A DNA stretch of 64,000 nucleotides, taken from Phaeobacter italicus (GTDB lineage Bacteria > Pseudomonadota > Alphaproteobacteria > Rhodobacterales > Rhodobacteraceae). The translations under genes and the position numbers were made by a program. The DNA lies in assembly GCF_001258055.1 (NCBI RefSeq), contig NZ_CVRM01000034.1:62001-126000 (forward strand), read 5' to 3'. Below are positions 1-9,632 of this stretch, in pieces (within the stretch, counting starts at the first letter, position 1; each line of letters begins with the position of its first letter). Under the pieces are notes generated by a model. It searched no databases. It saw only the letters and a program-made list of their open reading frames with translations, and had not been told where the DNA came from.

Positions 1-456
1 GTCGCAGCGTCTTACGACCAAGCACCGAACGGTGGCGACGGCGACCGTTTCGACATCCACGCTGCTTACACCTTCGGCAACATCACCGCTGCTCTGGCAT
101 ATGGTGAGACCGACAACGGTGCAGCTGAAGACGACGACATCGTTGTTCTGTCGCTGGGCGGCTCCTGGGGCGCATTCTCCGGCACCCTGCTGGTTGGTGA
201 CGAAACCATTGGCGGCAACGTTGCAGCTTCTGACACCTTCTACGGTGTTTCCGCAGCGTACGACGTAAGCTCTGCAACCACCCTGACCTTCGCTTACGGC
301 GACGGCTCCGGCGACGCAGACACCCGCAACGTTGGTCTGGGCGTGATCCACGACCTGGGCGGCGGTGTCTCCCTGCGTGGTGGTATCGGCGAGTCCAAAG
401 CGGGCAACGCCGACGGTCAGATGCGTGCCGACTTCGGTGCTCAGTTCAGCTTCTAA
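1..456 (+). CDS. Porin, C-terminal part (5' end outside window)
   Basis: The reading frame is open from the first base and ends at a TAA, giving the last 151 residues of an outer-membrane beta-barrel. Visible features are alternating amphipathic strands rich in Gly, Ala, Thr and Tyr (for example AAYTFGNITAALAYGE), Asp/Gly-rich loops and a final residue of Phe in AQFSF, the usual C-terminal signal recognised by the BAM machinery. This fits the general diffusion porins of Rhodobacteraceae. Codon use is strongly biased to CTG, GAC and GGC, as expected for an abundant protein. Pore specificity cannot be judged, and the start and signal peptide are not in the window. Confidence 0.85.
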   Translation, partial: VAASYDQAPNGGDGDRFDIHAAYTFGNITAALAYGETDNGAAEDDDIVVLSLGGSWGAFSGTLLVGDETIGGNVAASDTFYGVSAAYDVSSATTLTFAYGDGSGDADTRNVGLGVIHDLGGGVSLRGGIGESKAGNADGQMRADFGAQFSF

Positions 457-480
457 GTTGATCTGAACCACACGGTTCGA

Positions 481-513
481 GGGCGGGCTCATAGGAGCTC
501 GCCCTTTTCTTTT
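481..513 (+). terminator. Intrinsic terminator of the porin gene
   Basis: A 10-bp stem (GGGCGGGCTC / GAGCTCGCCC, one G-U pair) with an ATAG loop is followed by a TTTTCTTTT run, 25 bases after the porin stop. Confidence 0.85.
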
Positions 514-564
514 GTGCAAAAACCGTGTTTCTCTGCGCGCGATCAAGACTTCAGAGAGGCCGTC

Positions 565-1221
565 ATGTCACTTCAAGACATTCAATCCCGCATCCACACC
601 GCAGAGGAAAAGGCCGGTCGCGCCGTTGGCTCGACGCAGCTGATCGCTGTGTCCAAGGTCCAGCCCAACGAGCGGGTTGAGTCGGTATTGAACGAGGGCC
701 ATCGCTGCTTTGGCGAAAACCGGGTTCAGGAAGCTGCGGGCAAATGGCCTGATTTTGCGACGCGGTTTGATGGGTTGGATCTGCATCTGATTGGTCCGCT
801 GCAAACCAACAAGGCGCGCCAGGCGATGGAGCTGTTTCAGAACATTCACACTGTGGATCGCCCGAAACTGGCAAAAACCATTGCCCGATTGGCGCAGGAG
901 CTGGGGCATTGCCCTAAACTGTTCATTCAGGTGAACACTGGCGAAGAACCCCAAAAGGCCGGAATCGCCCCCCGTGATGCGGATGCATTCGTTAAGGAAT
1001 GCCGCGACATGGATCTGGTGATCGAAGGTCTGATGTGCATTCCCCCCGCAGAAGAAGAGCCCAGCCTGCATTTCTCGCTTTTGCGCAAGATTGCAGAGCG
1101 CAATGGCCTGACCGGGCTTTCGATGGGGATGAGTGGCGATTTCGAATCGGCCGTCGCACTTGGGGCGACCCATGTACGCGTAGGGTCCGCCATTTTCGGC
1201 GCGCGTGCCTACGAAATCTGA
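565..1221 (+). CDS. yggS: YggS/PLPBP family pyridoxal-phosphate homeostasis protein
   Basis: A 218-residue single-domain TIM-barrel PLP protein. Lys31 in IAVSKVQP is the expected PLP-binding lysine. FGENRVQE and [11 protein letters not shown] are the standard family blocks, and the C-terminal MGMSGDFE and [11 protein letters not shown] contact the PLP phosphate in relatives. The family buffers cytosolic PLP and influences vitamin B6 and amino-acid balance; no catalytic reaction is established. I chose ATG 565 because it has an AGAGAGG ribosome site nearby and matches the usual family N-terminus; an upstream in-frame start would add an unrelated leader. It follows the porin terminator and converges on the YkuD gene. 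Confidence 0.93.
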   Translation: MSLQDIQSRIHTAEEKAGRAVGSTQLIAVSKVQPNERVESVLNEGHRCFGENRVQEAAGKWPDFATRFDGLDLHLIGPLQTNKARQAMELFQNIHTVDRPKLAKTIARLAQELGHCPKLFIQVNTGEEPQKAGIAPRDADAFVKECRDMDLVIEGLMCIPPAEEEPSLHFSLLRKIAERNGLTGLSMGMSGDFESAVALGATHVRVGSAIFGARAYEI

Positions 1222-1235
1222 CAGCCCTGCTCGCA

Positions 1236-1267
1236 GGCAATAGGTCGCCCTATGGGGCGCTATTGCC
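1236..1267. terminator. Hairpin between convergent yggS and YkuD genes
   Basis: Two stacked stems, GGCAATAG/CTATTGCC and CGCCC/GGGCG around a TATG loop, overlap the YkuD stop codon. There is no T-run, so it may act as an RNA 3'-end stabiliser rather than a full terminator. Confidence 0.5.
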
Positions 1268-1814
1268 CTGACGATCCAGCAACTGTTTTGCTTGCGAGCG
1301 GTGGCACGATCAGCCTTGTGCCAATGGTGATCCGGCGGGCGAGCCACAACAGGTCGCTACGGGAAAATGCGATGCAGCCCTCGGTGCCAAATCGAGGGCG
1401 GCGCCATTGGTGGATGAAGATTGCAGATCCACGACCAGGTGTTGCCTTCGGCCAGTTCCAGTCGGTGATGAACACAAGGTCGTAAAGCGGATCAGCGCGT
1501 CGCAGCGCTTCGTGGCTCTTCGTATAGGGGGCCCGGACATGATGATTGTATGCGGCATCGTCTGTGTCATCCGACCATAGATCACGCGGTCCGATCATCT
1601 CAGCCCATGGCGCCGGTCGCGAGAGACGGTCTGGACGATACAGCATCCCGACGATCCGGTGACATCCAACAGGGGTGGCTCCATCCCCTTCGACTTTGTG
1701 ATTGCTGAGCCCGCCCTTGCCGATGGAACAGGGCAGGGTACGCCCCTGAAACCGTACCCCGCGTGGGGTCAGCACCATGTCTTCTGGGCGTGTGCCCCGT
1801 AGAAGATCAGCCAT
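1260..1814 (-). CDS. YkuD (L,D-transpeptidase catalytic domain) protein
   Basis: A 184-residue protein with the YkuD catalytic signature: His near residue 135 followed by FGTEGCIAF with Cys near 147. The upstream GATPVGCHRI block matches the substrate groove of this family. Known members form 3-3 peptidoglycan crosslinks or attach lipoproteins to peptidoglycan in the periplasm. This protein has no signal peptide (its N-terminus is MADLLRGTRP) and no LysM or PGB domain, so its location and reaction are uncertain. Its ATG shares a base with the ribA TAA (TAATG), so translation is probably coupled to ribA. Confidence 0.8.
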   Translation of the reverse strand: MADLLRGTRPEDMVLTPRGVRFQGRTLPCSIGKGGLSNHKVEGDGATPVGCHRIVGMLYRPDRLSRPAPWAEMIGPRDLWSDDTDDAAYNHHVRAPYTKSHEALRRADPLYDLVFITDWNWPKATPGRGSAIFIHQWRRPRFGTEGCIAFSRSDLLWLARRITIGTRLIVPPLASKTVAGSSGQ

Positions 1815-2902
1815 TACAGCATGTGTCCTGACTTGGCGGCCTTTGTCGCCAGATAGTGCTGATTAAAGGCAGTTTCGCCGACTTTCAGCGGCACCCGTTC
1901 GGCTACCTTGATGCCCGTATTCTCCATCATCCTGATCTTGTTGGGATTGTTGGTAAGCAATCGAACAGAGGAAAATCCCAGTTTCTTAAGAATGGCAGAG
2001 CCCAGCCGGAAGTCGCGCTCATCGTCTTCAAAACCAAGACGATGATTGGCCTCTACCGTATCAAACCCCTGATCCTGCAGGGAATAGGCGCGCATCTTGT
2101 TGGCAAGACCAATACCGCGCCCTTCCTGGTTGAGGTACAGGAGAACACCGTTGCCCTCAGCCCCCATCTGAGCGAGCGCACCACGCAGCTGAGGCCCGCA
2201 GTCGCATTTCAATGACCCGAGTACATCGCCGGTAAAGCACGCAGAATGCAGACGGGCCAGTACGGGGGCGTTGCGATCGGGGCGACCAATTTCGATGGCA
2301 TAATGCTCTTCTCCACCGTCTTCGGGGCGGTAGATGTGCAGGCGTCCGGCCTCTGCCGCATCCATTGGAAGACGGGCCGCAGCCACCGGATGCAGGGGCG
2401 AACTTTCAACCATCAGGGGTTCGACCGCCGCCAGCGGCAATACGGTCAACCCGTGGCTTTGTGCAAATTGGGCAGGGTGATCCAGCGGGCAGACCAGGGC
2501 TGCGGGCAGAAGATGCGCAGACTTCGCAAGGGAAATCGCCAGGCGGTGCAGGTCTGCGTCTCCTTCACGGTTGCTTTGCAACGGGCCTTTCATTGGTGTG
2601 TTTAGATCATCTGCAGGGTCAGCCACCGCCTGTACCCACGCTAGATCTGCGTCAGCGGGAATCATGATCCGCGCAATATCGCCGTCATAGACACGTGCCT
2701 TCAGGGTTTCGGCCCGCCGCGCCGTCAGGGTGAGGTCGACAGGGCCGAGTGCCCGCAGATCCGCCAGCCGCGCAGAATCAAGCTGTTCGGCGGCGAGCGC
2801 CAGAACGGCCCGGCCCGGTTGTGTCAAAACCACCGGCAGCCCCATCCGCAGGTCCACCCGCGCGCGAGCAAGGAGGTCAATCATGGAGGGTATCAGACTC
2901 AT
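1814..2902 (-). CDS. ribA: GTP cyclohydrolase II with N-terminal extension
   Basis: Catalyses the first committed step of riboflavin synthesis: GTP to 2,5-diamino-6-ribosylamino-pyrimidinone phosphate, formate and pyrophosphate. The C-terminal half (about residues 185-355) carries the zinc ligands Cys222, Cys233 and Cys235 (C-X10-C-X-C), the LNQEGRGIGL block and LLTNNPNK. At 362 residues it is far longer than the roughly 200-residue E. coli enzyme. Residues 1-180 resemble a worn-down DHBP synthase (RibB) region with no recognisable catalytic motif. The start at 2902 is an ATG; Met7 (2884) is an alternative. No FMN riboswitch is visible upstream. Confidence 0.9.
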   Translation of the reverse strand: MSLIPSMIDLLARARVDLRMGLPVVLTQPGRAVLALAAEQLDSARLADLRALGPVDLTLTARRAETLKARVYDGDIARIMIPADADLAWVQAVADPADDLNTPMKGPLQSNREGDADLHRLAISLAKSAHLLPAALVCPLDHPAQFAQSHGLTVLPLAAVEPLMVESSPLHPVAAARLPMDAAEAGRLHIYRPEDGGEEHYAIEIGRPDRNAPVLARLHSACFTGDVLGSLKCDCGPQLRGALAQMGAEGNGVLLYLNQEGRGIGLANKMRAYSLQDQGFDTVEANHRLGFEDDERDFRLGSAILKKLGFSSVRLLTNNPNKIRMMENTGIKVAERVPLKVGETAFNQHYLATKAAKSGHML

Positions 2903-3098
2903 GCGGCGAATCCTATCGTGTCATTTGGGGCAGGCCATGTCATCTGGCTGGCCCATCGACCCATTTACTAGTCAGAAAGCGGAGGAAAGTGAAACAAATC
3001 CGGTCTGAGAGACACGTCGGCGTGAAACCCTTGCAGCAAATCTTGTGCTTGGGCTCAGGACTGCGCATCTGTTGTGAACAGCACAGGAGGACAAGGCG

Positions 3099-3785
3099 AT
3101 GGCCCAACTGAAGAAAATTCTGCTTGTCGATGATGACGAAGATCTGCGCGAGGCGCTGAGCGAACAGTTGGTCATGACCGAAGACTTTGACGTGTTCGAA
3201 GCCGAGAATGGGTCTGGCGCGATGGAGCGTGCGAAAGAGGCGCTCTATGATCTGATCATTCTTGATGTCGGCCTGCCAGACACCGATGGCCGCGAGCTGT
3301 GCCGCTTGATGCGCAAGCAGGGGGTCAAGGCACCGATCCTGATGCTGACCGGCCATGACAGCGATGCCGATACCATTTTGGGGTTGGATGCAGGTGCGAA
3401 TGACTATGTGACCAAACCGTTCAAATTCCCGGTCCTCCTTGCCCGTATCCGCGCCCAGCTGCGTCAGCACGAGCAATCCGAGGATGCGGTTTTTGCGCTG
3501 GGGCCCTACACCTTCAAACCGTCGATGAAGCTGTTGGTAACCGAAGATGAGCGCAAGATTCGTCTTACCGAGAAAGAGACGAACATTCTGAAATTCCTCT
3601 ATCGCTCCAATGAAAGTGTGGTGCAGCGGGATGTGCTCTTGCACGAAGTCTGGGGCTACAATGCTGGGGTTACGACCCACACGCTCGAGACCCACATTTA
3701 CCGCCTGCGCCAAAAGATTGAACCAGATCCGTCGAACGCACGTATCCTGGTTACCGAGTCAGGTGGATACAAGCTCGCGATTTGA
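3099..3785 (+). CDS. OmpR/PhoB-family two-component response regulator
   Basis: 228 residues. The receiver domain (1-120) has the acidic pocket DDDED at 11-15, phospho-acceptor Asp56 in ILDVGLPD, Thr84 and Lys106 in VTKPF. The winged-helix DNA-binding domain (about 130-228) has LTEKETNILKFL, the recognition-helix segment TTHTLETHIYRLRQK and the C-terminal wing SGGYKLAI. A strong AGGAGG site lies 8 bases before ATG 3099. No histidine kinase gene is adjacent, so this is an orphan regulator by position and its signal and targets cannot be inferred. A strong intrinsic terminator follows, so it is probably monocistronic. Confidence 0.93.
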   Translation: MAQLKKILLVDDDEDLREALSEQLVMTEDFDVFEAENGSGAMERAKEALYDLIILDVGLPDTDGRELCRLMRKQGVKAPILMLTGHDSDADTILGLDAGANDYVTKPFKFPVLLARIRAQLRQHEQSEDAVFALGPYTFKPSMKLLVTEDERKIRLTEKETNILKFLYRSNESVVQRDVLLHEVWGYNAGVTTHTLETHIYRLRQKIEPDPSNARILVTESGGYKLAI

Positions 3786-4088
3786 GTGGACGCGCCTTCC
3801 GCTATCTGGCAGACGGCGCTTCCGAAAGTTCCCGCGCATGTCCGGGTTATGACATGCACCTCCCTGTTGGACTGCCGGGCCTTTGTGCCCGGCTTTTTTT
3901 CTGCGGGCGTCAAGTGGCCTTTGCGTCTCGCCGGGGTTTCGCAGCAGTCGGGTCGGCCACCAGGACCGGCGAGACCTGCCCGAGAAAACTCGTGCCTGCG
4001 GAACATTATTTTGCAGATCGCCTTTGGGTGTCTGGCGCTTTCCGGGGTGGCTGGGCAATATTGGGCCAACTGATCATAGGAAACCGCG
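3786..4088. other. Intergenic region, about 300 bp
   Basis: Between the response regulator and xthA. It holds one intrinsic terminator (3874-3900) and an AGGA ribosome site before xthA. I see no convincing gene or small RNA. Confidence 0.5.
3874..3900 (+). terminator. Intrinsic terminator after the response regulator
   Basis: Perfect 7-bp stem GCCGGGC / GCCCGGC with a CTTTGT loop and a seven-T tail. Confidence 0.9.
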
Positions 4089-4877
4089 ATGCCCTTTACT
4101 CTTGCAACATGGAACATCAATTCAGTTCGCCTGCGCGAACCGATCGTCGTCAAACTTCTGGAGGAAGAAGGGCCAGATGTGCTCTGCCTGCAGGAATGCA
4201 AGAGCCCGGTCGACAAGATCCCGATGGAGCAGTTCGCCGCTCTTGGCTACCGCCACATGATCGCCCGCGGGCAAAAGGGCTATAACGGGGTCGCGATCCT
4301 GTCCCGCCTGCCGATTGAGGATGTGGGCGACAAGGATTTCGCAGGTCTCGGCCACGCCCGCCATGTTGCGGGGCGGCTGGAAAATGGCGTGACCATCCAC
4401 AATTTCTACGTTCCCGCTGGCGGTGATGTCCCGGACCGAGAGGTGAATGAGAAGTTCGGTCAGAAGCTCGACTATTTGACCGACATGCGGGATTGGTTTC
4501 ATGCGGACCGCCCGGAGAAATCCGTGTTGGTTGGGGATCTGAACATTGCACCGCGTGAAGACGATGTCTGGGATCACAAGAAGCTGCTGAAAGTTGTGAG
4601 CCATACGCCGGTCGAAGTTGAGCATTTCACCGATGTGATGGAGGCCGGTGGTTGGTCTGACGTCACTCGCAACGATATCCCTGACGGGCGGCTGTACAGC
4701 TGGTGGAGCTACCGGGCCAAGGATTGGGATGCAGCTGACAAGGGGCGTCGTCTCGATCATGTCTGGGCGACGTCCGACATCAAGTCGTCGGCACATTCCA
4801 GCCGGGTTCTGCGGGACGCGCGCGGGTGGGAAAAACCCAGCGATCATGCCCCTGTTTTTGCGACATTTGATCTTTAG
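4089..4877 (+). CDS. xthA: Exodeoxyribonuclease III
   Basis: A 262-residue exonuclease/endonuclease/phosphatase-fold AP endonuclease for base-excision repair. The catalytic set is visible: Asn-containing TWNINSVR at the start, metal-binding Glu36 in LCLQECK, the GDLNIAPRE block, RLDHVWAT and the terminal SDHAPVFATF with the catalytic Asp-His pair. Length and motifs match E. coli XthA. The ATG at 4089 is preceded by AGGA at normal spacing. It stands alone, with a hairpin after it. Confidence 0.95.
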   Translation: MPFTLATWNINSVRLREPIVVKLLEEEGPDVLCLQECKSPVDKIPMEQFAALGYRHMIARGQKGYNGVAILSRLPIEDVGDKDFAGLGHARHVAGRLENGVTIHNFYVPAGGDVPDREVNEKFGQKLDYLTDMRDWFHADRPEKSVLVGDLNIAPREDDVWDHKKLLKVVSHTPVEVEHFTDVMEAGGWSDVTRNDIPDGRLYSWWSYRAKDWDAADKGRRLDHVWATSDIKSSAHSSRVLRDARGWEKPSDHAPVFATFDL

Positions 4878-4883
4878 AAGACT

Positions 4884-4912
4884 GAAACAGGTGGCCCTGT
4901 GCCGCCTGTTTC
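4884..4912 (+). terminator. Hairpin after xthA
   Basis: A 12-bp stem (GAAACAGGTGGC / GCCGCCTGTTTC, one mismatch) with a CCTGT loop starts 7 bases after the xthA stop. The tail GCCTTCGTTT is only weakly T-rich. Confidence 0.55.
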
Positions 4913-5033
4913 GCCTTCGTTTGGCCCGGTTGCACCGATGCGGCCGGGTCTGCGGAAATGTGATTTTCACGAAGCGGGCAATTGGCTAAACTGCCGCCAA
5001 CGAAGCCCGAGACGTTTATAAAGAGGCAGAGTA

Positions 5034-5624
5034 ATGAGCAGAGTCATTGGGGCCATGATCCTTCTGTTGATCGTGGCATCTTGCGGTGGTGGCAGCGGGT
5101 CTCCGCCGCGAAATCTTGATAATGCGTGCAGCATCATCAAACAGCGCCCTGAATACCTGAAAGCCTTCCGCGCGACCGAGAGAAAGTGGGGCGTGCCGAT
5201 GCATGTGCAGATGGCCACGATCTATCAGGAAAGCCGGTTCCGGTCTGATGCGCGCACGCCACATCGCTTTGCCTTGGGGGTGATTCCTCTGGGTCGCCAG
5301 TCCAGCGCCTATGGTTACAGTCAGGCGCTAGATGGGACGTGGGACGACTATCGGAAATCGGCGGGCCGTCGCGGGGCCAAGCGGAACCGCATCAAGGATG
5401 CCACCGATTTCATGGGCTGGTATATGAACCAGACCCGCGAACGAAATGGCGTGTCGCTTTATGATGCCCGCAACCAATACCTGGCCTATCACGATGGGCA
5501 TACGGGATTTGCACGTGGCACCTATCGCTCCAAACCATGGCTGATCCGGATTGCCGGGCAGGTACAGGCGCGGGCGAACATGTATCAGACCCAGCTGGCA
5601 ACCTGCAGGCAGGCCCGCCGCTAA
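5034..5624 (+). CDS. Lipoprotein with lytic transglycosylase (SLT) domain
   Basis: 196 residues. A short hydrophobic signal ends in the lipobox IVASC, making Cys17 the likely lipidated residue. The SLT domain follows: Glu66 in IYQESRFR is the expected catalytic acid, then the SSAYGYSQALDGTWDDY block with the conserved YGYSQ. It should cleave peptidoglycan glycan strands to 1,6-anhydro products from a membrane-anchored position in the periplasm. It is a compact member with no extra binding domain. A clear AAAGAGGCAGAG ribosome site precedes ATG 5034. It converges on lolA across a shared terminator. Confidence 0.88.
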   Translation: MSRVIGAMILLLIVASCGGGSGSPPRNLDNACSIIKQRPEYLKAFRATERKWGVPMHVQMATIYQESRFRSDARTPHRFALGVIPLGRQSSAYGYSQALDGTWDDYRKSAGRRGAKRNRIKDATDFMGWYMNQTRERNGVSLYDARNQYLAYHDGHTGFARGTYRSKPWLIRIAGQVQARANMYQTQLATCRQARR

Positions 5625-5646
5625 ACACCACAGACAAACAAACACA

Positions 5647-5680
5647 CCCCCGCCTGTTCGGTAACAGTGCGGGGGCGTTT
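5647..5680. terminator. Terminator between convergent SLT lipoprotein and lolA
   Basis: Stem CCCCGCCTGTT / AACAGTGCGGGG with one mismatch and a CGGT loop. T-rich sequence on the plus side is short. Confidence 0.6.
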
Positions 5681-5697
5681 CGATCTAGGCAAACCAA

Positions 5698-6285
5698 TCA
5701 GCGGGATGGCGGGGCGCTGGTGTTGAACAGTCGGGAAGACAGGGTCACGCCGGTTTCCAGCCCGCCCAGGATGACCGTGGTCTTGCCGCCCGAGCCGTCA
5801 TGGATCACCCATTTCCGCAGCTCTACGGGGCTATCGGTGAACATCATTTCGATACTGCCGTATTCCGGGTTCTTTGGATCCTGGGCCCGCACGATGGTGG
5901 AAGTGCCGTCAAAGTCATGTCCTACCACCATGTTCGCCTGACCCAATTTGACGGTTCGGGCAAGTATCAGCGACAGCGGGGTGCGCTTTAGCGGGTAGGT
6001 TTCGGGCGGCTGGTTCGATTTGGGGTCCTGGATCACAACTGCGCCTGCACCAGCAATCACAACGCCGCTGTTTGGAGCGTCATATTCAAACCGCATCTTG
6101 CCGGGGCGGTGCATATACAACTTTCCCGTCGACAGGCTGCCGTCGTCATTGATCTGGCTGAACGGGGCCTGAGCTGTGGTGATCCCGTTCAAGTATTGCG
6201 AGACTTCATTAAGGCTGAGCTTTTCGGCCGCCCATGCAGCAGAAGAGCAAAGCGTCAGCGCGAGCGCGCAGGCAATCTGTTTCAT
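5698..6285 (-). CDS. lolA: Outer-membrane lipoprotein carrier protein
   Basis: 195 residues with a cleavable signal peptide (MKQIACALALTLCSSAAWAA). The mature protein shows the LolA pattern: Phe/Gln-containing QAPFSQIN, GKLYMHRPGKMRFEYDAP and a central VVIQDPK block. LolA carries lipoproteins released by LolCDE across the periplasm to the outer membrane. I use ATG 6285; the longer frame starts at a TTG and spoils the signal peptide. It lies just downstream of ftsK on the same strand, a conserved neighbour pair in alphaproteobacteria. Confidence 0.92.
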   Translation of the reverse strand: MKQIACALALTLCSSAAWAAEKLSLNEVSQYLNGITTAQAPFSQINDDGSLSTGKLYMHRPGKMRFEYDAPNSGVVIAGAGAVVIQDPKSNQPPETYPLKRTPLSLILARTVKLGQANMVVGHDFDGTSTIVRAQDPKNPEYGSIEMMFTDSPVELRKWVIHDGSGGKTTVILGGLETGVTLSSRLFNTSAPPSR

Positions 6286-6320
6286 ACGTCCAAAATAAGT
6301 GCGCTTTGCCAAATGTGAAG

Positions 6321-6346
6321 AGGGCGAAGCCAGCCTGGCTCCGCCC
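6321..6346 (-). terminator. Hairpin between ftsK and lolA
   Basis: A 12-bp imperfect stem (AGGGCGAAGCCA / TGGCTCCGCCCT) just after the ftsK stop. The minus-strand tail is only weakly T-rich, so it may attenuate rather than end transcription before lolA. Confidence 0.4.
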
Positions 6347-6353
6347 TTGTGAT

Positions 6354-9300
6354 TTATTGCTCAGGGACCAAAATTTCCCTTTTCCCGACATGGTTTGCCG
6401 GAGAAACGAGCCCTTCTTCCTCCATCTGCTCAACCAAACGTGCGGCTTTGTTGTAACCGATGGCGAGTTTTCGCTGGATGTAGGAGGTCGAGCATTTGCG
6501 GTCCTTGATGACGATCTGAACCGCCGTGTCATAGAGCGCATCCTCGGTATCTGTGTTTCCACCTGTGGACAGGCCAAGAACGGCATCGATGTTGTCTGCC
6601 TTGTCTTCATCGGGGCCTTCAAGAACATTGCCGATGTAATCCGGCGGGCCGAACTGTTTGAGGTGGTTCACCACTTCTTCGACTTCTTCATCAGAGACAA
6701 ACGGACCGTGGCAGCGGGTGATCTTTGCGCCGCCAGCCATATAAAGCATGTCGCCCATGCCCAGCAGCTGTTCTGCGCCCATTTCACCAAGAATGGTCCG
6801 GCTGTCGACCTTGGAGGTCACCTGGAAAGAAATCCGGGTTGGGAAGTTTGCCTTGATGGTGCCGGTGATGACGTCCACGGACGGACGCTGGGTGGCCATG
6901 ATAAGGTGAATACCAGAGGCCCGCGCCATCTGCGCCAGACGCTGGATGCAGGCTTCGATCTCTTTACCTGCAACCATCATCAGGTCTGCCATTTCATCGA
7001 CGATCACGACGATATAGGGCAGCGCCTCGGGCGCGAACTCTTCGGTCTCGAACACGGGCTCACCGGTGTCATCGTCAAAACCGGTTTGTACAGTGCGCGA
7101 GAACATCTCGCCTTTGGCCAGTGCTTCTTTTACCCGGCTGTTGAAGCCTGCGATGTTGCGCACGCCCATCTTGGACATCTTGCGATAGCGGTCTTCCATT
7201 TCACCCACCACCCACTTGAGGGCCACAACAGCCTTCTTGGGGTCGGTGACAACAGGTGACAGCAGGTGTGGAATGCCGTCGTAAACCGACAGCTCCAGCA
7301 TCTTCGGGTCGATCATGATCAGGCGGCACTCTGCCGGGGTCAGCTTGTAGAGCAGCGACAAGATCATCGTGTTGATCGCAACAGACTTACCAGAGCCGGT
7401 GGTCCCTGCGATCAGCAGGTGGGGCATTTTGGCAAGGTTTGCGACAACGGAATCGCCGCCAATATCCTTGCCAAGCGCCAGAGGAAGGGCATGTGTGCCG
7501 TCGCCGAAATCGCGGCTCCCCAGGATCTCGCGGAGAACAACTTTCTCCCGATTGTCGTTGGGCAGTTCGATGCCAATCACAGAGCGGCCGGGAACGGTCG
7601 ATACCCGTGCGGACAGCGCCGACATGGAGCGCGCGATATCGTCAGCGAGACCAATGACGCGGCTCGCCTTGAGGCCCGGAGCGGGCTCCAGTTCATACAT
7701 GGTGACAACTGGGCCTGGCCGGACAGATACGATGTCACCTTTGACGCCATAGTCATCCAGAACCGATTCAAGCATCCGTGCGTTTTCTTCCAATGCCTCA
7801 TCACTGAGGTGATGGCGCTCGATGCTGGCTGGGTTCATGAGCAATGACAGAGGCGGCAGTTCGAAATCGGCCTGGCTGTCTTCAAACGCCAGTTTCGGTT
7901 CTGCCTCTGCCTTGGCCCGGCTCGATGGCTGTTGGGGTTTGCGGACTGGCTGTTCGACAACGGCCTTGCGTGGGGTTGCGACCGGAATGTCTACGGGCGT
8001 GCTTGGTGCCTCTGCTGTCGGAGCCAGAGGTCCTTCGACCGGAGTGGAGACCTGTGGTTCACGCCGCAGTACCTGCGCGGGCTGGGGCAGGTCCTCGGAT
8101 GGAACGTGATCGACAAAGGTCGCAGGTGCGGGCGCTTGCGGCGCATCTGGCGCAATCTGCTCATCCCAGCCAAGGGGCACGTCGTCTGCATCAACCGGAG
8201 CGGAGGGAATGTCCATATGGACCGACGGCGCGGGGGGGAAACCAGCAGTGGCAGTGGCGGTTCCGATCTCATCCGCAGCTGAGACAAAGGCGGCATTCCC
8301 CGCAGCTGTCAGAGGCGGCTCAGCTGGCAGGCCGGCATCAGGGTGGTTGGGGTTGAAGATCAACGGCTCGGGCCGCTGGCCACGGCCTTTCGTCAACGGG
8401 AAGCTGTCCTCAACAGGAACATCTGCAGCACGGCGGATGCGCACGGCAGAGGCGATTTTTTCTGCGATCCGTTCGTCGCCCGGCAGGTCGTCGATATTGT
8501 CCGGAAGGCCTGTATCTGCAAGCACAGGCTCCACCAGTTCCGGTTCCGGCATGACGGGATCCGCACGGCGGATCAGGCTGGGAACGCGCGCAAACAGCCC
8601 GGTTTTCTCTTTTGCCGCTGTGGGTTCTGCCGTGTTATGGGCGGTAAAACCCGGCTCTGCCCGGCCAGAGAGATCATGTACGCCCCCCAATGCGGGCGCG
8701 CCGCTCGCGGCAGCTGCGGCATAGGCGGTATCATCATAATCAACGGGCTCGAACATCTGCGGGTCCGTGTCGGTGTTGTCCATGACATCCGTCATGGCAA
8801 CAGCCGCTGCGGTACGTTCGGCGCGGCGACTGCGATAGTCCAGCGCGGCTTTCATACCGCTTGCGGCACCCCGCCCCAGAAGGCCGGCGATCGCGCCGTA
8901 AATGACCACCAGTCCGACAAAGACGAACCGCAGTCCACGCATGACTTCGGGACGGGTGAAGCCCAGAACGGTTGCCCCAAGGGTGAGCATGCCAATCGCT
9001 GTCAGCAGAGACAGGAACTTGACCAGAAAAATCAGCCCGACAGGCAGCAGGGCCAACAACATGCCAAGGAAGGTGTAGCCGATCATGCCACCCAGCCCAA
9101 AGGTATGAGCAGATCGCCAGCCCTCTGCCGGGACAAGGGTTTCAAAATGCAGCGAGACCAAAAGGAGCCAAGGCAGTGACAGCAAAAGCGGCCAGAGGAA
9201 CCGGTCTTCGCCTTTGTGCAGGATACAGCGCGCGCCCCAAACGGTCAGGAACAGCGAGATGGCCCAGCTGGCCTTGCCAAAGAGTGTGATCAGAATAAAG

Positions 9301-9518
9301 GCAACAGAGGCGCCGGTGCGTCCCAGAATGTTCTGCACCGGTGCGTCGGTCGAGACCATCCAGTTAGGATCATCTGCTGAATAGCTTCCGATCATCAGGG
9401 CAACCAAAAGGCCGAGACCGACCAGCAATGCGCCGATCAGTTCCTTGCCGCGTTTCTCTATGGCTGCCTGCATCGTGCTGTCCAACAGGGGATCACGACT
9501 GCGCGTCTGAAATGCCAT
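6354..9518 (-). CDS. ftsK: DNA translocase FtsK
   Basis: 1054 residues. The N-terminus has about four membrane segments (residues 25-210) that anchor it at the septum. Residues about 215-560 form a long acidic, Pro/Ala-rich linker with little conserved sequence. The motor domain follows with Walker A GTTGSGKS near 706, Walker [12 protein letters not shown] near 838 and [12 protein letters not shown]. The last 65 residues are the gamma winged helix ([18 protein letters not shown]) that reads KOPS sequences. It segregates and unknots chromosome termini at division and activates XerCD at dif. GAGG precedes ATG 9518. Confidence 0.97.
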   Translation of the reverse strand: MAFQTRSRDPLLDSTMQAAIEKRGKELIGALLVGLGLLVALMIGSYSADDPNWMVSTDAPVQNILGRTGASVAFILITLFGKASWAISLFLTVWGARCILHKGEDRFLWPLLLSLPWLLLVSLHFETLVPAEGWRSAHTFGLGGMIGYTFLGMLLALLPVGLIFLVKFLSLLTAIGMLTLGATVLGFTRPEVMRGLRFVFVGLVVIYGAIAGLLGRGAASGMKAALDYRSRRAERTAAAVAMTDVMDNTDTDPQMFEPVDYDDTAYAAAAASGAPALGGVHDLSGRAEPGFTAHNTAEPTAAKEKTGLFARVPSLIRRADPVMPEPELVEPVLADTGLPDNIDDLPGDERIAEKIASAVRIRRAADVPVEDSFPLTKGRGQRPEPLIFNPNHPDAGLPAEPPLTAAGNAAFVSAADEIGTATATAGFPPAPSVHMDIPSAPVDADDVPLGWDEQIAPDAPQAPAPATFVDHVPSEDLPQPAQVLRREPQVSTPVEGPLAPTAEAPSTPVDIPVATPRKAVVEQPVRKPQQPSSRAKAEAEPKLAFEDSQADFELPPLSLLMNPASIERHHLSDEALEENARMLESVLDDYGVKGDIVSVRPGPVVTMYELEPAPGLKASRVIGLADDIARSMSALSARVSTVPGRSVIGIELPNDNREKVVLREILGSRDFGDGTHALPLALGKDIGGDSVVANLAKMPHLLIAGTTGSGKSVAINTMILSLLYKLTPAECRLIMIDPKMLELSVYDGIPHLLSPVVTDPKKAVVALKWVVGEMEDRYRKMSKMGVRNIAGFNSRVKEALAKGEMFSRTVQTGFDDDTGEPVFETEEFAPEALPYIVVIVDEMADLMMVAGKEIEACIQRLAQMARASGIHLIMATQRPSVDVITGTIKANFPTRISFQVTSKVDSRTILGEMGAEQLLGMGDMLYMAGGAKITRCHGPFVSDEEVEEVVNHLKQFGPPDYIGNVLEGPDEDKADNIDAVLGLSTGGNTDTEDALYDTAVQIVIKDRKCSTSYIQRKLAIGYNKAARLVEQMEEEGLVSPANHVGKREILVPEQ

Positions 9519-9632
9519 GCCAACCTCGTTTCATTATGTCCGTCTGGGGTCCTGCTGTTTGCCGCAGGTACGTTCCCATGGGTCTTATCGTTTTTGGCGC
9601 CGGTCCCTCGGGAGAGGGCGCGACGCGGAATT

